A DNA stretch of 64,000 nucleotides from JAFALK01 sp036500605. GTDB taxonomy: Bacteria > Pseudomonadota > Gammaproteobacteria > Burkholderiales > Burkholderiaceae_C. Below, piece after piece: positions 52,851 to 61,775 of this stretch. The notes beneath the pieces are model-generated. The model saw only the letters and a program-made list of their open reading frames with translations, had not been told where the DNA came from and ran no database searches. How positions within the stretch are numbered: the first letter of the stretch is position 1; every line of letters begins with the position of its first letter. The DNA is taken from the NCBI GenBank assembly GCA_036500605.1, contig DASYBU010000042.1, forward strand, positions 31,114-95,113, in the 5' to 3' direction. Position numbers and translations under genes: made by a program.

Positions 52851-53999
52851 ATGACCGTGATCACCACGATCGAAGACCTGCGCGTGCTGGCCAAGAAGCG
52901 CGTGCCGCGCATGTTCTACGACTACGCCGACAGCGGCAGCTGGACCGAGAGCACCTACCGTGCCAACGAAAGCGATTTCCAGAAGATTCTGCTGCGCCAG
53001 CGCGTGGCCGTGAGGATGGACCAGCGCAGCACCGCCACCACCATGGCGGGCCAGCCGGTGAGGATGCCGGTCGCCATTGCTCCCGTGGGCCTGACCGGCA
53101 TGCAGCACGCCGACGGCGAGATTCTGGCCGCGCGCGCAGCTGAGAAATTCGGCGTGCCCTTCACCCTGTCGACAATGAGCATCTGCTCGATCGAAGACAT
53201 CGCCGAAAACACGCAAGCGCCTTTCTGGTTCCAGCTGTACATGATGCGCGATCGTGTCGCGATGAAGCGCATGATTGAACGCGCTCGCGCCGCCCGTTGC
53301 AGCGCATTGGTGCTGACGCTGGACCTGCAGGTCATCGGTCAGCGCCACAAAGACCTGAAGAACGGCCTGAGCGCCCCGCCCCGGCCCACGCTGGCCAACA
53401 TCGTCAACCTGATGACCAAGCCGCGCTGGTGTCTGGGCATGGCCAGGACGCGGCGACACACGTTTCGCAACCTGGTCGGGCATGTTCAGGGGGTGAGCGA
53501 TATGCGATCGCTGTCGGCCTGGACCCACGAGCAGTTCGACCCGCGTCTGTCATGGTCCGATGTCGCCTGGGTCCGCAAACAATGGGATGGGCCCCTGATC
53601 CTCAAGGGCATCATGGATGTGGAGGATGCCCGGCTCGCCGCCGAAAGCGGCGCGCAGGCGATCGTCGTCAGCAACCATGGCGGACGCCAGCTGGATGGTG
53701 CGCCGAGCAGCATTCAGGCCCTGCCCGCCATCGTCGATGCGATCGGCCAAGGGATGGAGGTGTGGATGGACGGCGGCATCCGGAGCGGGCAAGACGTCCT
53801 CAAGGCCGTGGCACTGGGTGCCCGCGGCACGCTGATCGGCCGCGCCATGTGCTACGGCCTGGGTGCATTGGGCGAAGCCGGTGTGAGCAAGGCGCTGGCC
53901 ATCATCCACAAGGAACTGGACATCACCATGGCCTTCTGTGGCCACACCGACATCCGCAGGGTTGACCACCGCATACTCGCGGCGACCTCTGCCGCATGA
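52851..53999 (+). CDS. lldD: FMN-dependent alpha-hydroxyacid dehydrogenase (L-lactate dehydrogenase type)
   Basis: 382 aa, family length. Motifs: RVPRMFYDYADSGSWTE, APVGLTGMQHADGE, WFQLYMMRD, LTLDLQVIGQRHKD, the signature SNHGGRQLDG with catalytic His and Arg, and DGGIRSGQDVLKA. It oxidises an L-2-hydroxy acid to the 2-oxo acid. LldD passes electrons to the respiratory chain and lies at the inner membrane. L-lactate is likely, but mandelate- or glycolate-oxidase-like specificity cannot be ruled out. It is under apparent LysR control. Confidence 0.88.
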   Translation: MTVITTIEDLRVLAKKRVPRMFYDYADSGSWTESTYRANESDFQKILLRQRVAVRMDQRSTATTMAGQPVRMPVAIAPVGLTGMQHADGEILAARAAEKFGVPFTLSTMSICSIEDIAENTQAPFWFQLYMMRDRVAMKRMIERARAARCSALVLTLDLQVIGQRHKDLKNGLSAPPRPTLANIVNLMTKPRWCLGMARTRRHTFRNLVGHVQGVSDMRSLSAWTHEQFDPRLSWSDVAWVRKQWDGPLILKGIMDVEDARLAAESGAQAIVVSNHGGRQLDGAPSSIQALPAIVDAIGQGMEVWMDGGIRSGQDVLKAVALGARGTLIGRAMCYGLGALGEAGVSKALAIIHKELDITMAFCGHTDIRRVDHRILAATSAA

Positions 54000-54017
54000 G
54001 GGGCATGAGGGATCAGC

Positions 54018-54036
54018 CCCCCGGCGACTCCGGGGG
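54018..54036. terminator. Hairpin between convergent genes
   Basis: CCCCCGG (54018-54024) and CCGGGGG (54030-54036) pair with a CGACT loop in the 64-bp gap after the lldD stop. There is no T run, so it is a weak terminator candidate. Confidence 0.4.
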
Positions 54037-54063
54037 ACGAAGGCCACCGTGACTGGCAGGCTC

Positions 54064-55209
54064 TTACCAGTAAGCGCCCAGATGCTCGGTCTGCGTTCCA
54101 GTGCCGTGAAGATTGCTGTTGAGCTGCGACACGATGGTGGCCAGTTCCCCGGTAAATGCGTAGGCCGGGCCGTAGACCGTCGGCTGCGCAACCAGGGACA
54201 CCTGCGCCTGCGTCGTGGTGATGAACTCGCTGCCCGAGGCGAGGCGGGGCACGATCCGGAATTCCATGTCGATGATGCTCCCGGGCAGGGCGCTGTAGAC
54301 GTAGGTCGCAGGCAGGATCGCGATCCCCTGCGACGGCACCAGCATGGAATTCAATACGTCGTTTGCGCTGGTGCCTGATGAGCCTTGCACAACCGTCGGT
54401 TGCAGGCCGAAGCTGAAGCCGACAACCGGCTGGGTGAGAGCCGCCCCGTTCTTGAAGCCGACGGCATAGCCGTTGGTGCTGTTTGGAATCGACCAGTTCT
54501 GGTAGTACGGGAAATTGCTCGTTGAATACCACCAGTTCGGATTTCCGCTGCTGTCCAGGCCCAAGGCCATGGAGTCAATGCTGCCGCTACGGCCAATCGT
54601 GTTCCAGTTTTCAAAATAGAGTTGTGAAAGCGATTGCGTCACGCCGTGCAACAGGACATTCGGTACACGCACGATGCGCCTGACCTTGAGTACGCCGTTG
54701 GCCAGCAGTTCATATCGGGTCAATGTCGGAATGGGATCGGATCCGGCGAAATCCGCGTTCAACTGCGGATAGAACTGCAAGCTGGTGACCGAGTAGACGT
54801 CAACCCGTGTGCCACTCGCCGGGGTCGAATGGGCCAGAGAACAAATCCGTGCAAAGGCGCCAGTCGAATCTCCGGCCAGATTGATGTTGAAACGCTTGTC
54901 GGGAGCGGCCGTCGTGCCCAGCACATTGTTCACCCAGAAGGTGTGCTGCAGCACCCGATCCGTATGTTCCGAAGCGTACGGCGGCGGCAACATCTCCGTA
55001 TATCCGGCCGCGGCATTGCGCATTTCCGCAATGCTGCCACCGCCGCCAAGACGAAAGTCGATTTTGGGTGTCGTACCGTCCAGAAGCGTAAACCAGACGT
55101 CGCCTTGGTAAGACTGGGCATACCAGTTGTAGTTTGGACTGCCAACTGCCAATCCACTGAACACCATCAACACCGCGGTAATGCAGAGAACGACCACCTT
55201 TGAAAACAT
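54064..55209 (-). CDS. Exported protein of unknown function
   Basis: 381 aa. ATG 55209 is preferred because AGAGGAG lies 7 nt upstream, while ATG 55215 would be only 1 nt from it. A signal peptide is clear (MFSKVVVLCITAVLMVFSGLAVGS). The mature part is rich in Asn, Ser, Tyr and Trp (NYNWYAQSYQGDVWFTLLDG, GNPNWWYSTSNFPYYQNW), suggesting a beta-rich secreted or outer-membrane-associated protein. No cysteine pattern, repeat or catalytic motif that I recognise. A TM-type hydrophobic segment appears only in the signal. It stands alone between lldD and an SDR gene. Confidence 0.75.
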   Translation of the reverse strand: MFSKVVVLCITAVLMVFSGLAVGSPNYNWYAQSYQGDVWFTLLDGTTPKIDFRLGGGGSIAEMRNAAAGYTEMLPPPYASEHTDRVLQHTFWVNNVLGTTAAPDKRFNINLAGDSTGAFARICSLAHSTPASGTRVDVYSVTSLQFYPQLNADFAGSDPIPTLTRYELLANGVLKVRRIVRVPNVLLHGVTQSLSQLYFENWNTIGRSGSIDSMALGLDSSGNPNWWYSTSNFPYYQNWSIPNSTNGYAVGFKNGAALTQPVVGFSFGLQPTVVQGSSGTSANDVLNSMLVPSQGIAILPATYVYSALPGSIIDMEFRIVPRLASGSEFITTTQAQVSLVAQPTVYGPAYAFTGELATIVSQLNSNLHGTGTQTEHLGAYW

Positions 55210-55391
55210 ATCCATGCTCCTCTGTGGGATCAGCCACGTCAATACTGCGAACAATTAACGCCGTGTATTGCCAGTTGGAAACTCCGGCGCACTCAAGACC
55301 AAGATCGCAACATGCCTGGATGGGAAAGATCCCGGCAACAGGAAAGAGATGGGGGCAACAAGGCCAGGCATGTGTGCTCGGCCGCGAGGCA

Positions 55392-56144
55392 TCAGATGGT
55401 GACGCCCCCGTCAACCAGGACAGCCTGCCCGGTGATGAAGCGCGACTCATCGCTCAACAGGAATACAGCCTGCGGGCTGATGTCGTTGACGGTTGCCAGG
55501 CGGCCCATGGGCTGCCTGGCAACGAAATCTTTCTCGGCCTGAACGGGATCGTCCGCGTCGGCGATTCGCTGGCGCAGCGAAGGTGTGTCCACCGTCCCCG
55601 GGCACAGCGCATTGCAACGCAGGCCCACCTTGACGTAGTCAGCCGCAATGGCCTTGGTCATGCCGATCACGGCCGCCTTGGTCGCGCCGTACACAAATCG
55701 GTTCGGAAATCCCTTGATCGACGAGGCCATGGAGGCCATGTTGAGAATCGAGCCGCTGCCGCCTTCGCGCGCCATCTTGTCCAGCATGCCGGGCAAGAAG
55801 GCCCGGATCAGGCGATAGGCCCCTTTGACATTCAGATCGAAGCTGAACTCCCAATCTTCTTCCGGACATTCCAGGATCGTCCCGCTGTGCACAAAGCCCG
55901 CGCAGTTGAAGAGTCCGTCGAGCGGCGGCACCTCGCCAACCAGGGCTTGAACGGCGCGCGTGTTGCGAACATTCAGCCAATGCACCTCGATGCCGGGAAT
56001 TTCAGCCTGGAGTGCGTCCAGCGCCGCCTGCTGAATGTCCGTGGCAATCACATGGGCCCCTTCCACTGCACAGGCCAGCGCGGTGGCGCGGCCGATGCCC
56101 TGCCCTGCGGCCGTGATCAAAATGGTCTTGCCTTGAAGTCTCAC
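55392..56144 (-). CDS. SDR family oxidoreductase (DHRS6 / 2-keto-3-deoxy-L-fuconate dehydrogenase-like)
   Basis: 250 aa. ITAAGQGIGRATALA, NCAG, Ser in LNMASMASS, YGATK and ITGQAVLVDGGVTI. The run FNCAGFVHSGTILECPEEDW with SSIKGFPNRFVYGATKAA is characteristic of the branch holding human DHRS6 (cytosolic 3-hydroxybutyrate dehydrogenase) and bacterial 2-keto-3-deoxy-L-fuconate dehydrogenase. No fucose-pathway partner is adjacent. It diverges from an IclR regulator, with a 12-bp-arm inverted repeat 74-104 bp upstream of its start. Confidence 0.9.
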   Translation of the reverse strand: MRLQGKTILITAAGQGIGRATALACAVEGAHVIATDIQQAALDALQAEIPGIEVHWLNVRNTRAVQALVGEVPPLDGLFNCAGFVHSGTILECPEEDWEFSFDLNVKGAYRLIRAFLPGMLDKMAREGGSGSILNMASMASSIKGFPNRFVYGATKAAVIGMTKAIAADYVKVGLRCNALCPGTVDTPSLRQRIADADDPVQAEKDFVARQPMGRLATVNDISPQAVFLLSDESRFITGQAVLVDGGVTI

Positions 56145-56641
56145 AACATGCTCCTGAGGTGCTGGCCTGCGGCCGCACCGTGCTTCCGATTCCGGGCATC
56201 TTTGACGCTCGAGTTATTTCACATATAAATTGCAACTTTATATGTGAATCCAAATATAGCTTTGCCGGCGGAAAGCGTTAGGCGGGTAATCACCTACTTT
56301 TCCGATAAAAATGTCAAACGGGCGTTTCTCTGTGCAAAACCAGATCGTTTTTCAAGCAAAATATGAGTGCATTTGTGAAATATCTCGGAGTTGCGCTTTG
56401 GCCTGGGCACGACTTCAGCCACCATCGCCACCTGACCGAGGCCGGGGCCATGAATTCGCCATGCTGGAAGGCGCTGCCTGAACCGCCAGCGTTCGTCCGG
56501 AGGAAACTTCCGGGTCCATCGCGATGGGGTTCATCCGTGCAGGGGTCCGCGCGTTTTCTGGGTCTTGCTCCCTGACGCGCTTAACATGAGAGATGCACCC
56601 TGACATTGGGCCGGCCTCGTCACGCTCCGCTGCACAAGAAC
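56145..56641. other. 497-bp AT-rich divergent region (SDR / IclR)
   Basis: The stretch 56205-56375 is clearly more AT-rich than the rest of the window. It contains the inverted repeat listed at 56218-56248. A 70-codon frame at 56363-56575 has no family resemblance and I do not annotate it. Confidence 0.5.
56218..56248. promoter_or_regulatory. Long inverted repeat, candidate operator of the SDR/IclR pair
   Basis: TTCACATATAAA (56218-56229) and TTTATATGTGAA (56237-56248) are perfect 12-bp arms around TTGCAAC. It lies about 75 bp upstream of the SDR start. An IclR-type or CRP-like dimer could bind here; the half-site TGTGA resembles a CRP half-site but the spacing does not fit CRP. Confidence 0.65.
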
Positions 56642-57493
56642 ATGAATACTTCAATGCCCTCCTCCGCTGCCCTGCAAGCCTCAGACCCCGCCGATGAGCG
56701 CGATGACTTGGGCTCGTCCGATCTCGACGACGAGCAGCGCCGATACCGGGCACCCGCGCTGGAAAAGGGTTTGGACGTGTTGCAACTGATTGCGGCTGAA
56801 CGCGCGCCCATCTCGCTGGTCGAGATCGTGCGACGTCTGAACCGCTCCAGCGGTGAGTTGTTCCGCATGGTGCAGGTGCTGGAGTACCGCGGCTATATTG
56901 CCCGCGCGCCGAGCAGCGACGGCTATGTGCTGACCGAAAAACTCTTCTCCATGGCGATGAGCCAGCCGGCCGTCAAGGACTTGATGGAACTGGCCCTGCC
57001 GCGCATGCGCAGTCTGTCGCTGGAAAGCGGCCAGTCCTGCCATCTGGCTCGCCCCTCGCTGGGCCAGATCGTGATCGTCGCGCGCATGGAGTCCAGCGAA
57101 TTGTTGGGCTTTTCCGTGCGCGTGGGCTACCGGCGCTTCCTGCCGCTGACGGTTTCCGGCACCGTGCTTTATGCGTTTCAGAACGACGAGACCCGTGCGC
57201 GCTGGGAGCTCGATTTCGACCGCAAGCTGGGCACGGTGGACCTGCCCGCCTTCCGGCGCCGTGCGGACGAGGTACGCCGGGCCGGACATGCCTCGGCGGC
57301 CAGCAGTTTCGTGGCCGGCGTGACCGACATTTCTGCGCCGCTGCTGCGCGGTGGCGTGGCGGTGGCCGCCCTGACGATTCCTTTCGTCTCGGCGACGACC
57401 AACCGCCATGATCTTGACGAATGCCTGGCCATGCTCAAGACAGCCGCGAGCGGGATTTCCTCGGAATTGGCGCTCGGAGACGCCAGTACCTGA
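56642..57493 (+). CDS. IclR family transcriptional regulator
   Basis: 283 aa from ATG 56642; the frame extends to 56606 through a weak TTG. An acidic N-terminal tail (~35 residues) precedes the winged helix (ALEKGLDVLQLIAAERAPISLVEIVRRLNRSSGELFRMVQVLEYRGYI) and the effector domain (QSCHLARPSLGQIVIVARMES, VAGVTDISAPLLRGGVAVAALTIPFV). It probably controls the divergent SDR gene and perhaps itself. Confidence 0.9.
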   Translation: MNTSMPSSAALQASDPADERDDLGSSDLDDEQRRYRAPALEKGLDVLQLIAAERAPISLVEIVRRLNRSSGELFRMVQVLEYRGYIARAPSSDGYVLTEKLFSMAMSQPAVKDLMELALPRMRSLSLESGQSCHLARPSLGQIVIVARMESSELLGFSVRVGYRRFLPLTVSGTVLYAFQNDETRARWELDFDRKLGTVDLPAFRRRADEVRRAGHASAASSFVAGVTDISAPLLRGGVAVAALTIPFVSATTNRHDLDECLAMLKTAASGISSELALGDAST

Positions 57494-57538
57494 TTTGAGC
57501 GCAATGCCGAATCGACCTGGTGACGTGCGGAAGCGGTG

Positions 57539-58309
57539 TCAGATCAGATCGACTTGCACCGACGGCAGTCCTTCGATATCACCGTTCGCAGTGCCAGGAT
57601 TTTTGGCGAAGTGCATGCCAGCATACGAACCCGTCGTCACGACGATGTCGCTGCTGATCGTGAGACCTCTCGATGACGCATGATTGACCAGCCAAGGCAG
57701 CAGTCTTCGCGGGTCACCCGCTGGATTTGCCGGTGCGCCGCGCAGAACATCGACGCGGTCCAGATGGAAACTCAAACGCGGTGCCATGAACGGGAAGTCG
57801 GATTGATACGGGATCGGCTCGCCCACTATCAAAGCTCCGTGGTTTTGCAGATCCGCCAGCTGTGCAAGCTTGTCTACGCCCGGCCAGCCGACATAGCGTG
57901 TCGAGACAATCTCGATGGCCGCCATCATCGAAGCGATGCCCTCAAAGACTTCTTCGTCATCGTAGGCTTGTGCCCTGGGCTTGAACGACCTGCCAAATCG
58001 AAAAGCGATTTCCAGCTCGAGCCCGCAGGTTGCGAAATGGCTGAGATTCATGGAGGCGGGACTCATCCGCACCCCGATCGAAGGCAAGGGAGCGCCCTGG
58101 ATCGGCCCGCTCGGTGACTTCGCCCCGACCTTCCAGCCGACTGCGGTTTCGCCGCGCAGGCTCAGTGCGCGGTGCTGAATGTCGTAAGCCTCCTGCGCAT
58201 CGACCGGGCTCTCTTCTGCGGTGGGCGCATCGATCAGCGTGCAGGCCTGCTGGGCGGCGGCGAGTCTTGCCGCCAGGACACCGGCGCGATCAACGGGAGG
58301 ATGGCTCAT
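57539..58309 (-). CDS. 2-keto-4-pentenoate hydratase / FAH-family protein
   Basis: 256 aa from ATG 58309, overlapping the MFS stop by ATGA. Motifs of the MhpD-like branch: VDAQEAYDIQHRAL, GWKVGAKSPSG, the metal-binding Glu pair in LELEIAFRFG, AIEIVSTRY, and DIVVTTGSYAGMHF. Members hydrate 2-oxopent-4-enoates or decarboxylate 4-oxalocrotonate, or hydrolyse or isomerise acyl-pyruvates. The neighbouring genes concern 2-hydroxy and 2-oxo acids, so a related 2-oxo acid is the likely substrate. Confidence 0.85.
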   Translation of the reverse strand: MSHPPVDRAGVLAARLAAAQQACTLIDAPTAEESPVDAQEAYDIQHRALSLRGETAVGWKVGAKSPSGPIQGAPLPSIGVRMSPASMNLSHFATCGLELEIAFRFGRSFKPRAQAYDDEEVFEGIASMMAAIEIVSTRYVGWPGVDKLAQLADLQNHGALIVGEPIPYQSDFPFMAPRLSFHLDRVDVLRGAPANPAGDPRRLLPWLVNHASSRGLTISSDIVVTTGSYAGMHFAKNPGTANGDIEGLPSVQVDLI

Positions 58310-59601
58310 CGCACCACGCCGTGTGGCGTTTGCGTTGAGTGCGACTCCGTCGCGGTGGGCGACGTCGCGGTCGAGAACTTGTTTTCGGGCCGCATGCGGA
58401 AGGCCAGGACAACGCCTGCGGCCATCAGGAGCATGCTTCCGAGGAAGGGCAGTTCCCAGCTGCCGAACCTGTCGATCAACAGGCCCGACACCACCGGCGA
58501 GATGATCGCGGCCAGCGCGGAGCCGGTGTTCATCATGCCGCTCGCCGTGCCTGAGTGTTCGGGCGCGATGTCCATCGGGATCGCCCACATCGGGCCGATC
58601 GTCATCTCCGCGAAGAAGAATCCGGCAGAAAGGCTGAACATCGAGACGTAGAGGTTGTGCGTGAACATCAGCGGAACCAAGGAAAGCAAGGTCAGGAACA
58701 TGCAGATCGCGACCATCCGGCTGCGCGCCTTGTGCAAGCTGCCGGTACGTTCAAGGATCTTGTCGGTCACCCAGCCGCCCAGGGTGTCGCCGACGACACC
58801 GGCGAAGAACACGCTCGAGGCGAACAGCGCGGACTTCTTCAGGTCCAGGTCATAGCTGTGCAGGAAGTATTGCGGGATCCAGCTGAGGAAGAGCCACAAG
58901 GTCCAGCCATAGCAGAAGTACACGATCGTCACCGGCAGCATGCGCTTGGACAAGCGGCGCCACGGGACCGGTGCACCCTTGGGCTTTGGTGCCGGCAGTG
59001 TCGCGATCTCGGAAGGTGTGATGCGCGGATGGTCTTTCGGATATTCGGTGAAGACCAGGGCCCAGACGGCGACCCAGGCGAAGCTGATGCCGGCGCAGAT
59101 GTAGAACGACTCGCGCCAACCATAGGTGGCCATCACCCCCACGATCGCCGCAGGCGCCACCGCGTTGCCGATGCGCGCCGCCGCGTGCGTGATGCCTTGA
59201 GCGAAGCCTCGCTTTTCCTTGGGTACCCAGCGCGACATGGCCGCCGTCGCCGCCGGGAATGTCGCGCCTTCGCCGAGGCCGAGCAGCACGCGCGCGATCA
59301 GCAGCGAGACCAGTCCGCCGGCCATGCCGGTAAACACCGTGGCTGCGGCCCAGATCGCGCCGCAGACGATCAGCGTGCGCTTGGCGCCGTAGCGATCGCT
59401 GACCCAGCCGCCGATGATCTGGAACACCAGGTACGGGTAGGCGAAGGCCGAGAACACCAGGCCGATCTGCGTCTTGCTGAGCCCAAACTCGGGGCCGAAA
59501 CCGGCCGCCGCAGTACTCACGTTGACACGATCGAGGTAGGTGATGAAGTACATCAAACACAACAGGGTGATGACCACATTGGTCGCCCGGAACATCTTCA
59601 T
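58306..59601 (-). CDS. MFS anion:cation symporter family transporter
   Basis: 431 aa, about 12 membrane segments. LMYFITYLDRVNVSTAAAGF, GWVSDRYGAKRTLIVCG, GLGEGATFPAATAAMSRWVPKEKRG and GWRESFYICAGISF are hallmarks of the ACS family, which carries organic anions such as glucarate, galactonate, phthalate or tartrate. It probably imports the 2-hydroxy acid used by this locus. It follows the aminotransferase gene after 103 bp and overlaps the hydratase gene. Confidence 0.92.
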   Translation of the reverse strand: MKMFRATNVVITLLCLMYFITYLDRVNVSTAAAGFGPEFGLSKTQIGLVFSAFAYPYLVFQIIGGWVSDRYGAKRTLIVCGAIWAAATVFTGMAGGLVSLLIARVLLGLGEGATFPAATAAMSRWVPKEKRGFAQGITHAAARIGNAVAPAAIVGVMATYGWRESFYICAGISFAWVAVWALVFTEYPKDHPRITPSEIATLPAPKPKGAPVPWRRLSKRMLPVTIVYFCYGWTLWLFLSWIPQYFLHSYDLDLKKSALFASSVFFAGVVGDTLGGWVTDKILERTGSLHKARSRMVAICMFLTLLSLVPLMFTHNLYVSMFSLSAGFFFAEMTIGPMWAIPMDIAPEHSGTASGMMNTGSALAAIISPVVSGLLIDRFGSWELPFLGSMLLMAAGVVLAFRMRPENKFSTATSPTATESHSTQTPHGVVR

Positions 59602-59704
59602 GGCTTGTCTCCTAAAGATTCTTCTTGTCGCTGCGGCCGGCGTGCGATGACGCCTTTGGCCGAGCGATGTTGGCGGGGATGCGTCGGTTGCGCTGCGTGA
59701 CGGC

Positions 59705-60949
59705 CTAGGCCGCGTTTTTCTTCAGGGTGTGGGCTGCGGGGTGGCTGGCGAAATACGCCATCGCCGCCTGCACGCCGCTGCCCTGCAGGTCGACGCCGGC
59801 CAGCTTCAGGCCCATCTCGCAGCCGGCCACCGTCGCCAGCAGGGTCAGGTCATTGCTGTCGCCCAGATGTCCGATGCGGAACATGCGGCCCTTCAGCTTG
59901 CCCAGGCCGGTGCCGAGCGAAAGGTCGAAGCGTTCGTAGATCAGGCGGCGCACCGCGTCGGCATCGACGCCAACCGGCAGGATCACGCCGGTCAGCACCG
60001 GCGAATAGACAGCCGGGTCAGCGCACTGGATCGGCAAGCCCCAGGCATTGACTGCGGAGCGCACGCCGGCGGCCCAGCGCTGGTGGCGGGCGAAGACGTT
60101 CTCCAGCCCTTCGGCCTGGATCATGTCCATCGCCTCGGACAGCGCGTAGAGCAGGTTCGTGTTCGGCGTGTAGGGCCAGTAGCCGGTTTCGTTCATCTCG
60201 ACGATCTCGTCCCAGGCGAAGAAGGCCTTGGGCAACTTCGCCGTTCTGCTGACTTCGAGCGCTCGCGGCGAGAGCGCGTTGAAGCTGATACCCGGTGGCA
60301 GCATCAAGCCCTTCTGCGAACCGCTGATGGTGACGTCCACGCCCCATTCGTCATGGCGGTAGTCGGCGCTGGCCAGGCCTGAGATCGTGTCGACCATCAG
60401 CAATGCCGGATGCTTGGCCGCGTCGATGGCCTTGCGCACCGCGGCAATGTCGGACGTGACGCCGGTCGAGGTCTCGTTGTGGACCACGCAGACCGCCTTG
60501 ATCCGATGCTCGGGGTCCTTGCGCAGGCGCTCCTCGATCAGGTCGGCCTGCACGCCACGGCGCCAGCTCGGCGCGTTCGGCAACACCTCGTCCGGGCCTT
60601 GCCAGGCCAGGAACTCGGTCGACAGGCCGAGCCGCGTCGCCATCTTCGACCACAGCGACGCGAAGTGGCCGGTCTCATACATCAGCACGTGGTCGCCGGG
60701 GCTCAGCACATTGACCAATGCAGCTTCCCATGCGCCCGTGCCCGAGGCGGGATAGATCGCGACCGGGTGTTCCGTCTTGAAGATCGCGCGGATGCCCTTC
60801 AGCACCTGCAGGCCCAGCGCGCCGAACTCAGGGCCGCGATGATCGATCGTCGGCAAGCTCATGGCGCGCAGCACGCGGTCCGGAACCGGGCTCGGTCCGG
60901 GGATCTGCAGGAAGTGGCGACCGGTCGGATGGAAGTCGAGATTGAGCAT
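59705..60949 (-). CDS. PLP-dependent aminotransferase, serine/alanine/aspartate-glyoxylate type
   Basis: 414 aa of the class-V family. Motifs: FLQIPGPSPVPDRVLRAMS, YPASGTGAWEAALVNVL, HNETSTGV, VDTISGLAS, and the PLP Lys in GSQKGLMLPPG; a C-terminal Arg in FRIGHLGD binds the substrate carboxylate. It transfers an amino group to glyoxylate, forming glycine. BhcA-type aspartate-glyoxylate aminotransferase is possible, but the other beta-hydroxyaspartate-cycle genes are not beside it. It is first in the leftward unit and divergent from GntR across 125 bp. Confidence 0.9.
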   Translation of the reverse strand: MLNLDFHPTGRHFLQIPGPSPVPDRVLRAMSLPTIDHRGPEFGALGLQVLKGIRAIFKTEHPVAIYPASGTGAWEAALVNVLSPGDHVLMYETGHFASLWSKMATRLGLSTEFLAWQGPDEVLPNAPSWRRGVQADLIEERLRKDPEHRIKAVCVVHNETSTGVTSDIAAVRKAIDAAKHPALLMVDTISGLASADYRHDEWGVDVTISGSQKGLMLPPGISFNALSPRALEVSRTAKLPKAFFAWDEIVEMNETGYWPYTPNTNLLYALSEAMDMIQAEGLENVFARHQRWAAGVRSAVNAWGLPIQCADPAVYSPVLTGVILPVGVDADAVRRLIYERFDLSLGTGLGKLKGRMFRIGHLGDSNDLTLLATVAGCEMGLKLAGVDLQGSGVQAAMAYFASHPAAHTLKKNAA

Positions 60950-60973
60950 GTGTCGTCCTTTCGTGATGCTTTA

Positions 60974-60989
60974 GTTTTGCATGCAAAAC
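60974..60989 (-). promoter_or_regulatory. GntR-type operator 1 (perfect 16-bp palindrome)
   Basis: GTTTTGCATGCAAAAC is its own reverse complement, 25 bp upstream of the aminotransferase start. Together with the related site at 61040-61055 it probably binds the adjacent FCD-type GntR regulator. Confidence 0.75.
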
Positions 60990-61039
60990 ACAAAACAAGA
61001 CTGATGAAAACCCTAATCATCCAAGCTTGATGCCCATTG

Positions 61040-61055
61040 GTTTTGCATTCAAAAT
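61040..61055 (+). promoter_or_regulatory. GntR-type operator 2 (imperfect palindrome)
   Basis: GTTTTGCATTCAAAAT has the same TTTTGCATnCAAAA pattern as operator 1 with one asymmetric base pair, 20 bp before the GntR start. It overlaps the probable ribosome-binding region, fitting autoregulation. Confidence 0.65.
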
Positions 61056-61074
61056 GTAAACATGGAGAAATCGA

Positions 61075-61764
61075 ATGGCAGAAATCATTGAAATTTCGCG
61101 CTTGGCGCTGCACGACCAGGTCGCGGCTCGGCTGCGCACGATGCTGGTCGAAGGTCGCATCCCGCCGGGCGCAAAGCTGAACGAGCGCGAGCTGAGCGAA
61201 CAGCTGAAGGTCTCGCGCACGCCGCTGCGCGAGGCGATCAAGCTGCTGGCCGCGGAGGGCCTGGTCGATCTGCTGCCCAACCGCGGCGCCGTCGCGGTCA
61301 AGCTGACCGAGGCGGACGTGATGAACACCTTCGAGGTGCTGGCCGGCCTCGAAGGCATGTCGGGCGAGTTGGCGGCGCAACGCATCACCGACGCGGAGCT
61401 GTCCGAGATCCGCGCCACGCATTACGAAATGATGGCCTGCTTCACGCGGCAGGACCTGTCCGGCTACTACCGCCTGAATGCGACGATCCACACCGCCATC
61501 AACAACGCGGCAAAGAACCCGGTGCTGGCCAGCACCTACAGGGGCATCAACGCCCGTGTGCAGTCATTGCGCTTTCGCACCAACCAGAACGAGGCCAAGT
61601 GGAAGCGCGCGATGAAGGAGCACGAAGTGATGCTGGAAGCGCTCGCCGCTCACGACGGCAGTGCCATGCGCCAGGTGTTGGTCGAGCACCTGAACAACAA
61701 GCGCAATACCGTTCTTGACCTGCTCCGCGCAGGCGAGATCTATCCGCGCGACGCCAAAGCCTGA
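61075..61764 (+). CDS. GntR family transcriptional regulator (FCD/FadR-C subfamily)
   Basis: 229 aa. Winged helix: LHDQVAARLRTMLVEGRIPPGAKLNERELSEQLKVSRTPLREAIKLL; all-helical FCD effector domain with metal-binding His positions (NATIHTAINNAA, HEVMLEALAAHDG). FCD regulators commonly sense glycolate, lactate, gluconate or related acids. It precedes the FAD/Fe-S dehydrogenase by 11 bp and is divergent from the aminotransferase operon, with two palindromes between. Confidence 0.92.
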   Translation: MAEIIEISRLALHDQVAARLRTMLVEGRIPPGAKLNERELSEQLKVSRTPLREAIKLLAAEGLVDLLPNRGAVAVKLTEADVMNTFEVLAGLEGMSGELAAQRITDAELSEIRATHYEMMACFTRQDLSGYYRLNATIHTAINNAAKNPVLASTYRGINARVQSLRFRTNQNEAKWKRAMKEHEVMLEALAAHDGSAMRQVLVEHLNNKRNTVLDLLRAGEIYPRDAKA

Positions 61765-61775
61765 GGCCCCATCCG

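Noticed and set aside
56363..56575. 70-codon frame in the SDR/IclR intergenic region
   Set aside because: No ribosome site, no family similarity, and composition like non-coding DNA.
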